A stretch of 34,341 bases of DNA from Nocardioidaceae bacterium (GTDB taxonomy: Bacteria > Actinomycetota > Actinomycetes > Propionibacteriales > Nocardioidaceae), in NCBI GenBank assembly GCA_009780515.1, contig WQZX01000037.1, positions 1 through 34,341 on the forward strand, read 5' to 3'. The notes under the pieces were generated by a model. That model was not told the DNA's origin, ran no database searches, and saw nothing but the letters and a program-made list of their open reading frames with translations. Positions within the stretch are counted from its first letter, which is position 1, and the number at the start of each line of letters is the position of its first letter. Below, in pieces: positions 27,886-34,341 of this stretch. Made by a program: the position numbers and the translations under genes.

Positions 27886-28485
27886 ACCGTGACCGAGACG
27901 CCCCAGCCCCGCACGGTGGTGATCGCCGAGGACGAGACGCTGATCCGCATGGACCTGGCGGAGATGCTGGTCGAGGAGGGGTACGACGTCGTCGGCCAGG
28001 CCGGCGACGGGCAGAAGGCCGTCGAGCTGGCGGAGGAGCTTCGGCCCGACCTGGTCATCCTCGACGTGAAGATGCCGGTCCTGGACGGCATCGCCGCCGC
28101 CGAGTCGATCGCCGGCCGGCGGATCGCGCCGGTGGTGATGCTGACCGCGTTCTCCCAGCGTGATCTGGTCGAGCGGGCTCGCGAGGCGGGCGCGATGTCC
28201 TACCTCGTCAAGCCGTTCACCCAGTCCGACCTGGTGCCCGCGATCGAGATGGCGGTCAGCCGCTTCGGCGAGATCGCCCAGCTCGAGTCCGAGGTCGCGG
28301 ACCTGACCGATCGGCTGGAGACGCGCAAGGCGGTCGACCGAGCCAAGGGCATCCTCCAGGAGCAGCTCTCGCTCACCGAGCCCGAGGCCTTCCGCTGGAT
28401 CCAGAAGACGGCCATGGACCTCCGCATGTCGATGCGCCAGGTCGCCGAGGGCGTGGTGTCGCACGGGGTGCCGGGAGCGTCCTGA
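27883..28485 (+). CDS. pdtaR: ANTAR-domain response regulator, PdtaR type
   Basis: An RNA-binding response regulator thought to relieve transcription termination or control translation when phosphorylated by PdtaS. The 200-aa protein has an N-terminal receiver domain with acidic pocket VVIAEDETL, phospho-acceptor D61 in LVILDVKMPVLDG, the T in MLTAFSQ and K in YLVKPFTQ. A coiled linker (LESEVADLTDRLETRKAVD) follows, then the three-helix ANTAR domain RAKGILQEQLSLTEPEAFRWIQKTAMDLRMSMRQVAEGVV. I choose GTG 27883 from the -10 spacing. It lies near pyk, as its homologue does in Streptomyces and M. tuberculosis. Confidence 0.93.
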   Translation: MTVTETPQPRTVVIAEDETLIRMDLAEMLVEEGYDVVGQAGDGQKAVELAEELRPDLVILDVKMPVLDGIAAAESIAGRRIAPVVMLTAFSQRDLVERAREAGAMSYLVKPFTQSDLVPAIEMAVSRFGEIAQLESEVADLTDRLETRKAVDRAKGILQEQLSLTEPEAFRWIQKTAMDLRMSMRQVAEGVVSHGVPGAS

Positions 28486-28612
28486 CCGTAGTCGGCCACG
28501 GTTACAAATTCGCAACGGGCACGATTCGTTCGGTCGATTGCCCGAATTCGCCAGTACCGTTTGGCCGTCGACCTCTGTGGTCGAGTTCAGCAGCATGACC
28601 AATGGAGGATCC
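28486..28612 (+). promoter_or_regulatory. Promoter and leader region of livK
   Basis: TACCGT (28555-28560) is a possible -10; no clear -35 is seen. Between it and the ribosome site, TCGACC (28568-28573) and GGTCGA (28579-28584) form a small hairpin. A strong GGAGGA (28604-28609) sits just before ATG 28613. Confidence 0.35.
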
Positions 28613-29761
28613 ATGACACGAACGACGAAGACCGTGCGCCTCGCGGCGGTCGCTGGCATCGTCGCCCTCGGCCTCAGCGCCTGTGGCACGACCGGCGGCA
28701 GCGGCAGCTCCGGCAGCTCGGGCAGCGGTAGCTACACCATCGCCTTCCTCGGCGCGGCCACCGGCCCCGAGGGTGCCCTCGGCCAGAACATGATCGGCGG
28801 CATCAAGACGGCCCTGGCGGCGTATAACAAGACGAACCCGAAGGCGAAGGTCAGCCTCAAGGTGTACGACTCGCAGGGCTCGGCGAGCCAGGCGACGCCC
28901 CTGGCGAGCTCGATCGTGTCGAACTCGAGCGTGATCGGCCTGGTCGGTCCCGGCTTCTCCGGTGAGTCCAAGGCAGTCAACCCGAGGTTCGCCGCGGCCG
29001 GTCTCCCCGAGATCTCGCCGTCCGCCACCGAGATCGACCTGACCCACAGCGGCTGGAAGACCTTCCACCGTGTCGTCGGTTCCGACCAGTTCCAGGGTGC
29101 GGCCGATGCCAAGTACCTCACCAACAACGCCAAGTCCAAGAAGGTCTTCGTCATCGATGACTCCGAGGCGTACGGCACCGGGTTGGCGCAGGTCGTCCAG
29201 AAGTCCCTTCCGTCCAGCGCTGTCGTCGGCACCGACCACGTCCAGGTCGGACAGACGGACTTCTCCGCCACGGTCACCAAGATCAAGGCGTCAGGCGCCG
29301 ATTCGGTGTTCTACGGCGGCTACTACGCCGAGTCCGGCCTCCTGATCAAGCAGTTGCGCAACGCCGGATGGAACGGCGTGTTCGTCTCCGGAGACGGCTC
29401 CGAGGACCCGCACTTCGTGACCGTCGCCGGTGCGCAGGCCGCCAACGGCGCGGTCCTGACCTCTGCAGCCGGTCCGGCAACCGCCTCGTTCTCGAAGCAG
29501 TACGCCGCCGCGAACGGCGGCCAGCCAGCGGGCCTCTACTCGATGCAGGCCTACGACGCGACGAACATCTTCCTCGCAGGCATCAAGGCGGGCGACACTA
29601 CCCGCGCGAACCTTGAGAATTTCGTCAACAGCTACAGCGGCACCGGGGTGATCGGTCCGATCAAGTTCGACTCGAACGGCGACGTCACGGCAACGACGAT
29701 CTACGCGTACCACGTGCAGAACGGCAAGCTCGACACGGAGCACCCGACTCCCATCAAGTGA
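28613..29761 (+). CDS. livK: Branched-chain amino acid ABC transporter, substrate-binding lipoprotein
   Basis: The 382-aa protein catches the substrate outside the membrane and hands it to LivHM. ATG 28613 follows GGAGGA closely; the TTG at 28538 is rejected. The signal peptide MTRTTKTVRLAAVAGIVALGLSACG ends in lipobox LSAC, then a Gly/Ser linker. The mature part has the Leu/Ile/Val-binding fold: IAFLGAATGPEGALG, AYNKTNPKAKVSLKVYDSQG, VIGLVGPGFSGESKAVNP, and late in the chain GLYSMQAYDATNIFLAGI. First gene of a complete transporter operon. Substrate is inferred from family and may be broader than branched-chain amino acids. Confidence 0.93.
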   Translation: MTRTTKTVRLAAVAGIVALGLSACGTTGGSGSSGSSGSGSYTIAFLGAATGPEGALGQNMIGGIKTALAAYNKTNPKAKVSLKVYDSQGSASQATPLASSIVSNSSVIGLVGPGFSGESKAVNPRFAAAGLPEISPSATEIDLTHSGWKTFHRVVGSDQFQGAADAKYLTNNAKSKKVFVIDDSEAYGTGLAQVVQKSLPSSAVVGTDHVQVGQTDFSATVTKIKASGADSVFYGGYYAESGLLIKQLRNAGWNGVFVSGDGSEDPHFVTVAGAQAANGAVLTSAAGPATASFSKQYAAANGGQPAGLYSMQAYDATNIFLAGIKAGDTTRANLENFVNSYSGTGVIGPIKFDSNGDVTATTIYAYHVQNGKLDTEHPTPIK

Positions 29762-29769
29762 GCATCCGC

Positions 29770-29808
29770 GGTCGGACCTCGTGAGGAGCATCCTCACGAG
29801 GTCCGACC
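29770..29808 (+). terminator. 18-bp perfect hairpin between livK and livH
   Basis: Arms 29770-29787 and 29791-29808 are perfectly complementary over 18 bp (left arm GGTCGGACCTCGTGAGGA) with a GCA loop. No U-run follows. It starts eight bases after the livK stop and ends three bases before an in-frame ATG (29812). It could partly terminate transcription or shield livK mRNA from 3' decay, so that binding protein is made in excess over the membrane subunits. Confidence 0.85.
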
Positions 29809-29832
29809 TGCATGACGAGAAAGCCCGATCCC

Positions 29833-30828
29833 ATGCATCTGCTTCTCCACCAGTTCCCCGAGCTCACCATCACCGGGCTCGCAGTGGGTTCTGTGTATGC
29901 GCTCATCGCCCTTGGCTACACGATGGTCTACGGCGTGCTGCAGCTGATCAACTTCGCCCACTCCGAGGTCTTCATGTTCGGCACCTTCGCCGTGGCATGG
30001 GTGGCGATGGCGATCCACGGGCCCAACTCCCGCAGTGAGAACCTCGAGCAGGCGGCGGGCATCCTGCTCTTGGGCCTCGTCGCTGCGATGGTCCTTTCCG
30101 GAATCGTCGCGCTCCTGCTGGAGCGGGTCGCCTACCGGCCGCTGATCAAGAAGAAGGCGCCGAAGATCATCGCGCTGATCTCAGCGATCGGTGCGGCGTT
30201 CGCGTTGGAGGAAGTCATGGGCCTCCGTGATCGGATCGCCAGCGCCTTCGGCCTCGGACAGAGGCTGTCCAACTATGTGCAGGGCGCTCGCAACCCGTAC
30301 ACGATGCCGGTGACGGTGCGCCCGCATCCGCTCTTCTCCATCGGCAACTACAAGATCACCGATGTCGACATCTTGATGATCGTGGCCGCGCTCCTGATGA
30401 TGTTTCTGCTCGAGACGTTTGTGAAGCGCACCCGATTCGGCAAGGGCATTCGCGCAGTCGCACAGGACCCAGAGGCTGCCGCCTTGATGGGCGTCAACTC
30501 CACGCGCGTTGTTCAGCTGACCTTCCTCATCGGCGGCCTCATGGCCGGTGTCGGCGCAACGCTCTACATGATCCGGATCGGCTCGACCACGGCTGCCGGT
30601 GGTGATCTGCTCGGCATCAAGGCGTTCACCGCCGCGGTGATGGGTGGCATCGGCAACTTGAGGGGCGCGCTCATCGGCGGCCTCGTCCTCGGTGTCGTGG
30701 AGAACTGGGGAATCGCAGTGCTTGGTGACAGCTGGAAGGACGTGACGTCGTTCGTCCTGCTGGTCCTGATCCTCCTCGTCCGACCGTCCGGGATCCTCGG
30801 CGAGGCTCTCGGCAAGGCGCGGGCATGA
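29833..30828 (+). CDS. livH: Branched-chain amino acid ABC transporter permease LivH
   Basis: The integral membrane subunit has about eight hydrophobic helices and opens with HQFPELTITGLAVGSVYALIALGYTMVYGVLQLINFAHSEVFM, the classic LivH start. I choose ATG 29833 (331 aa), preceded by GAGAAAG. ATG 29812 would add seven residues, but its only ribosome-like site lies inside the 18-bp stem. The cytoplasmic loop contacting the ATPases is RAVAQDPEAAALMGVNSTRV (EAA-type). Its stop overlaps livM (ATGA). Confidence 0.94.
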   Translation: MHLLLHQFPELTITGLAVGSVYALIALGYTMVYGVLQLINFAHSEVFMFGTFAVAWVAMAIHGPNSRSENLEQAAGILLLGLVAAMVLSGIVALLLERVAYRPLIKKKAPKIIALISAIGAAFALEEVMGLRDRIASAFGLGQRLSNYVQGARNPYTMPVTVRPHPLFSIGNYKITDVDILMIVAALLMMFLLETFVKRTRFGKGIRAVAQDPEAAALMGVNSTRVVQLTFLIGGLMAGVGATLYMIRIGSTTAAGGDLLGIKAFTAAVMGGIGNLRGALIGGLVLGVVENWGIAVLGDSWKDVTSFVLLVLILLVRPSGILGEALGKARA

Positions 30829-31964
30829 GCGGCCGGCTCGGCGGGTTGCTGCGACGTAAGCAGGTCTCTGTACCACTGCTCGTCCTGGTGGTGCTGTTCG
30901 TATACGCGCTGCCTATGCTCGATCTGCCTATCATCACGACGACTGACAGCGACTTCGGCGGCGTGCTGTTCGATGCGGCGTCGTATGCCTTGATCGCTGT
31001 CGGACTGAACATCGTTATCGGGTACGCAGGCCTTCTCGACCTGGGGTACGTCGGCTTCTACGCTTGCGGTGCCTACACCGTCGCGTTGCTGACAGAGTTC
31101 CACGGCCACTGGCCTTTCTTCCTGGCCTTGCCTGCTGCGATCGTCGTGACGATGGTCAGTGGCCTCATCCTCGGCGCCCCGACGCTGCGAGTGCGCGGTG
31201 ACTACCTGGCCATCGTCACGATGGGCTTCGGTGAGATCATCCGACTTGTCATCACGAACACGCACTGGCTGGGCGCCTCGCAAGGCATCGCCGGCATCCC
31301 ACCGCCGCCCAGCATCGGGCAGGCTCCGGACCCTGCGAACGGCGTCGCCGGCGGGCTCTTCCAGGTCCCGCACCTGTCGTGGAGCACGTTCCCGAACGTC
31401 ATCGACGTCGGCCACGAGACGCCGTTCGTCGGGTTCGGGGTGGCTGACGCCATCCCGTTCTATTGGCTGGTGCTGACAGCTCTGTTCATCGTTCTAATCG
31501 CCGACCGGCTGGTCAAGAACAGCCGGGTAGGTCGCGCCTGGGAGGCGACAAGGGAGGACGAGGATGCGGCGGAAGTGATGGGAGTGCCGACATTCCGTTA
31601 CAAGTTGCTCGCCTTCGCGCTGGGTGCGGCGATCGGTGGCTTGTCCGGCTCCTTCTACGCTACGCAGACGACCTACGTCAGTCCTGACACCTTCATCATC
31701 ACGCTCTCCGAGCTGTTCGTGGCCGCCGTGATCATCGGCGGTGCCGGCAACCGCTGGGGTGCGCTGGCCGGAGGCGTGCTCGTCGCCTACCTGCCTGAGC
31801 GGTTCCGCAGCTTCAGCGACTGGCGGATGCTCGTGTTCGGTGTGGCGCTGATGTTGCTCGCGATCTGGCGTCCACAGGGGATCTTCCCGCCCCGTCGGAC
31901 TAGACGCGTGCTCAAGGTGGAGGCAAAGATCGAGGCGCTCGAGGGAGAGACAGCCAGTGTCTGA
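30825..31964 (+). CDS. livM: Branched-chain amino acid ABC transporter permease LivM
   Basis: The 379-aa second membrane subunit starts at ATG 30825 inside the livH stop. It has about nine hydrophobic segments, the LivM start motif [30 protein letters not shown] and the coupling loop [33 protein letters not shown]. The C-terminus is cytoplasmic and basic/acidic ([16 protein letters not shown]). It overlaps livG by 8 nt. Codon bias is slightly relaxed relative to gltB and pyk but within native range. Confidence 0.94.
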   Translation: MSGRLGGLLRRKQVSVPLLVLVVLFVYALPMLDLPIITTTDSDFGGVLFDAASYALIAVGLNIVIGYAGLLDLGYVGFYACGAYTVALLTEFHGHWPFFLALPAAIVVTMVSGLILGAPTLRVRGDYLAIVTMGFGEIIRLVITNTHWLGASQGIAGIPPPPSIGQAPDPANGVAGGLFQVPHLSWSTFPNVIDVGHETPFVGFGVADAIPFYWLVLTALFIVLIADRLVKNSRVGRAWEATREDEDAAEVMGVPTFRYKLLAFALGAAIGGLSGSFYATQTTYVSPDTFIITLSELFVAAVIIGGAGNRWGALAGGVLVAYLPERFRSFSDWRMLVFGVALMLLAIWRPQGIFPPRRTRRVLKVEAKIEALEGETASV

Positions 31965-32778
31965 CACGACGACCAGCACAGTCACCGAGAGCGGCGGCCG
32001 CGCACTCCTCGAGGTCGACAACGTCACCATCAAGTTCGGTGGCGTGGTCGCGCTGGACGAGGTCACCTTCGAGATCCGCGAGGGCGAGATCCTGGGGCTG
32101 ATCGGACCCAACGGTGCCGGCAAGACGACCTGCTTCAACGTGATGACCGGGGTCTACCAAGCGACGAGCGGGCAGATCCGCTTCGACGGCAAGCCACTGG
32201 CCAAGATGCAGCGCTACAAGATCACCCGGCTCGGCATCGCCCGTACGTTCCAGAACATCCGCCTGTTCAAGTCGATGACGGCGCTGGAGAACGTCATGGT
32301 CGGGACCGACGCTCACAGCAGGGTGGGCCTCTTCAACGCGCTCTTCCGCACCCCGCTGCATCGTCGCACCGAGGCGGAGTCCCGCGAGCGGGCGCTCGAG
32401 TTGCTGAAGTTCGTCGGTGTCGACGGTCGTGCCGATGAGCTCGCCGAGAACCTCTCGTACGGTGACCAGCGGCGACTCGAGATCGCGCGCGCGATGGCCA
32501 CGAGGCCCAAACTTCTCTGCCTCGACGAACCGGCCGCCGGCTTCAACCCGGCCGAGAAGCAGCGGCTGATGGAACTCATCCGCAACGTGCGCGACGAGGG
32601 CTACACCGTGCTCCTCATCGAGCACGACATGCGGCTGGTCATGGGCGTGACCGATCGCATCGTCGTGCTGGAGTTCGGTCGCAAGATAGCCGAGGGCGCG
32701 CCTGCCGAAATCCGTGACAATCCGGCGGTCATCGCTGCCTATCTGGGTGTCGAGGAGGACGACGATGCCGCTTCTTGA
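31957..32778 (+). CDS. livG: Branched-chain amino acid ABC transporter ATP-binding protein LivG
   Basis: The 273-aa ATPase starts at GTG 31957 with GAGGGAGAG seven bases upstream. Walker A is GPNGAGKTT, the ABC signature is [14 protein letters not shown], Walker [14 protein letters not shown] and the switch histidine lies in [26 protein letters not shown] is typical of LivG. It overlaps livF by 14 nt. Works with LivF as a heterodimer. Confidence 0.95.
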   Translation: MSDTTTSTVTESGGRALLEVDNVTIKFGGVVALDEVTFEIREGEILGLIGPNGAGKTTCFNVMTGVYQATSGQIRFDGKPLAKMQRYKITRLGIARTFQNIRLFKSMTALENVMVGTDAHSRVGLFNALFRTPLHRRTEAESRERALELLKFVGVDGRADELAENLSYGDQRRLEIARAMATRPKLLCLDEPAAGFNPAEKQRLMELIRNVRDEGYTVLLIEHDMRLVMGVTDRIVVLEFGRKIAEGAPAEIRDNPAVIAAYLGVEEDDDAAS

Positions 32779-33481
32779 GGTCGAGGGACTCTGCGTCAAC
32801 TACGGGCACATCGAGGCCATCCGCGACATCAGTTTCACCGTCGATCAGGGCGAGATCGTCACCCTGATCGGGGCGAACGGTGCCGGCAAGACGACCACCC
32901 TGAAGACGATCTCCGGGCTGCGCGCAGTGCGTGCGGGCCGGATCGTCTTCGACGGCAAGGACATCACCAAGCTCGCGCCGGAGGGGCGGGTGAAGCTCGG
33001 GCTGAGCCAGTCGCCCGAAGGGCGAGGCTGCTTCCCCGGCATGACCGTCCGAGAGAATCTCGACATGGGTGCCTACGTGCGCAAGGACCGCAAGTCCAAG
33101 GCGTACAGGGAGGACCTCGACCGGGTCTTCACGCTCTTCCCGCGGTTGCAGGAGCGCGTCGGCCAGCAGGCGGGCACCATGTCAGGCGGTGAGCAACAGA
33201 TGCTGGCGATCGGTCGTGCCTTGATGGCGCGACCGAAGCTGGTGCTGCTCGACGAGCCGTCGATGGGTCTCGCACCCAAGTTGATTGCCCAGATCTTCTC
33301 GATCATCGACGAGATCAAGGCGCAGGGCACGACGGTCCTCCTGGTCGAGCAGAACGCGGCGCAGGCGCTGAAGCGCGCCGACGTCGCCCACATCTTGGAG
33401 ACCGGCGAGATCGTCAAATCCGGGACGGGCGCCGAGCTGTCGGGCGACGGCTCGGTCCGCGCCGCCTACCTGGGCGGCTGA
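32765..33481 (+). CDS. livF: Branched-chain amino acid ABC transporter ATP-binding protein LivF
   Basis: The 238-aa second ATPase starts at ATG 32765 within livG; a longer frame upstream is rejected. Motifs: Walker A GANGAGKTT, signature MSGGEQQMLAIGRALM, Walker B LVLLDEPSMGLAP and switch region LLVEQN. The LivF family typically has this QN in place of the H-loop histidine. The opening [23 protein letters not shown] is typical. Last gene of the operon, followed by a hairpin. Confidence 0.95.
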   Translation: MPLLEVEGLCVNYGHIEAIRDISFTVDQGEIVTLIGANGAGKTTTLKTISGLRAVRAGRIVFDGKDITKLAPEGRVKLGLSQSPEGRGCFPGMTVRENLDMGAYVRKDRKSKAYREDLDRVFTLFPRLQERVGQQAGTMSGGEQQMLAIGRALMARPKLVLLDEPSMGLAPKLIAQIFSIIDEIKAQGTTVLLVEQNAAQALKRADVAHILETGEIVKSGTGAELSGDGSVRAAYLGG

Positions 33482-33499
33482 CGGGGGGGTATGTGAAAT

Positions 33500-33531
33500 C
33501 CCGGCGGTGACCAGGAGCGGTCGCCGCCGGG
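33500..33531. terminator. Bidirectional terminator between livF and the secreted-protein gene
   Basis: A 13-bp stem with one G-U pair (CCCGGCGGTGACC, 33500-33512, with 33519-33531) and a 6-nt loop. Read on the minus strand it is followed by GATTTCAC, giving a short U-run. It lies 18 bases after livF and three bases from the stop of the convergent gene. Confidence 0.8.
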
Positions 33532-33534
33532 ACG

Positions 33535-34143
33535 TCAGATCTGCCCAGGGCCCGTCCACCAGGTCGCGGTGGACGGGAAGGTCGTCCTGAAGCTGCGCAC
33601 GTCAAGCTGCTGAGTGCGCCCGCTGTTGACTTCCTTCCAGCGTGTTCCCCAGACACGCAGTTGCGACGAGCCGTAGACGCAGTGGCCCCAGGAGTGAGGG
33701 CGGACCTTGTAGACGATTCCGGAGCCGACCTCCGAGCTGGTCGAGTGCGTGATGGATCCGCTGAAGTCGGTCTCTGCCTTCGCGAAGATCAGGCCGGCCT
33801 CGGTCTTGACCGTCACAGTGCCGGATTGCGTCCACGTTTTCGAGTGTTTGACCTCGCAGTGGAGCGTGGTCTTCTGCGAGCTGTCAGTGTTGTCAACCTG
33901 GTACTTGTCCGAGTATGTCGCCCAGGTGCGCTTGCGGTTGAACTTGACGCAGTAACGGTACTCGGAGCTGGAGGACCCGAGCTCCTTCCACTGGGAGCAG
34001 GTCGTGGCATGCATGCCACGGAGCGCTGTGTGGGGCGTAGCCGCCCCATTCGTCTCGGCGGTCGCAGGGGCCGAGACATCGGAGATCCCGGTGGCGATGA
34101 GGAGCAGAACTGGGACGGTCTTGGTCAGGAGACTGATGTTCAT
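33535..34143 (-). CDS. Secreted protein of unknown function with Ser/Thr-rich beta segment
   Basis: The 202-aa precursor starts at ATG 34143 (minus), about seven bases after AAGGA. Residues 1-29 are a Sec signal peptide (MNISLLTKTVPVLLLIATGI, likely cut after ATA). The mature protein has four cysteines (C49, C65, C96, C155), suited to two disulfides. Residues about 105-146 (SGTVTVKTEAGLIFAKAETDF, then SGSITHSTSSEVGSG) alternate polar and nonpolar residues like an amphipathic beta hairpin. This is reminiscent of actinobacterial secreted proteins with aerolysin-like insertion segments, but that is inference. PHSWGHCVYGS follows. I do not recognise a named family. Convergent with the liv operon. 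Confidence 0.72.
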   Translation of the reverse strand: MNISLLTKTVPVLLLIATGISDVSAPATAETNGAATPHTALRGMHATTCSQWKELGSSSSEYRYCVKFNRKRTWATYSDKYQVDNTDSSQKTTLHCEVKHSKTWTQSGTVTVKTEAGLIFAKAETDFSGSITHSTSSEVGSGIVYKVRPHSWGHCVYGSSQLRVWGTRWKEVNSGRTQQLDVRSFRTTFPSTATWWTGPGQI

Positions 34144-34341
34144 CTTCGTGTCCTTCCGAGAGGTGGCGGGCGGCTCGTCCATTCCGTATCTCTGAAACGA
34201 CATCCGGCTCGTCCGGTTACCCCGGATCCACCGATGAGGTTGCCGGTGTGAGCGTGGCGTAGGACGAGAATGCCCTTGCTGGGCGGGAGAATCGGAGTTC
34301 TCACACACACGATTCGACGCCGAGCAAAGGACACCTCGTAA
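34144..34341. other. Region upstream of the secreted-protein gene
   Basis: These 198 bases hold no supportable gene; short frames on both strands lack coding character or ribosome sites. The minus-strand promoter must lie here, but I cannot place it with confidence. Confidence 0.4.

Noticed and set aside
34140..34334. 64-codon minus-strand frame at the window end
   Set aside because: No ribosome site or recognisable domain; it overlaps the promoter region of the secreted-protein gene.

Overview
The window is chromosomal DNA from a high-GC actinobacterium, most likely in or near Nocardioidaceae (Nocardioides-like). This rests on the very G/C-rich third codon positions, frequent GTG starts, several apparently leaderless promoters (TANNNT 6-7 nt before the start codon), a PriA-type HisA with no trpF, and a his/trp/lgt/pyk/pdtaR/liv gene order resembling that known in Streptomyces and Mycobacterium. 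The genus is an inference.

Layout. (1) 98-2780: kynB-kynU-kynA, an overlapping operon for tryptophan breakdown to anthranilate. (2) 2890-4393: priA and hisF. (3) 4394-12509: an accessory stretch between hisF and hisI. It holds a membrane-anchored coiled-coil protein built on a 21-bp tandem repeat, an unknown 106-aa protein, a regulator plus HNH nuclease pair, a divergent Type III-like methylase/helicase operon with a palindromic operator in the shared promoter region, a YjbQ-family protein, two long palindromic repeats, and a Gln/Gly/His-rich protein. (4) 12663-14327: hisI, the tryptophan-associated membrane protein, an HGxxPAAW protein and a DUF2752 protein; trpE is not here. (5) 14423-15231 (minus): two small DUF4190-like membrane proteins, one with an apparent frameshift. 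(6) 15378-19799: trpC-trpB-trpA-SCO1 family-lgt, tightly coupled. (7) 19945-25996: gltB-gltD, closed by a strong hairpin. (8) 26128-28485: pyk, a tRNA with anticodon CAA (minus strand) and a PdtaR-type ANTAR response regulator. (9) 28613-33481: a complete branched-chain amino acid ABC transporter, livK-H-M-G-F, with an 18-bp perfect hairpin between livK and livH. (10) 33535-34143 (minus): a secreted Cys-containing protein of unknown function.

How it fits together. Most of the window is amino-acid nitrogen metabolism: histidine and tryptophan synthesis sharing PriA, tryptophan catabolism, glutamate synthase and amino acid uptake. The island between hisF and hisI carries the defence genes. The most interesting points are the restriction-modification cluster (helicase without a recognisable E-x-K nuclease motif, a compositionally foreign target-recognition segment in the methylase, a divergent regulator/HNH pair and a palindromic operator), the short-variable-loop tRNA with anticodon CAA, the livK/livH hairpin, and the secreted protein at the end.
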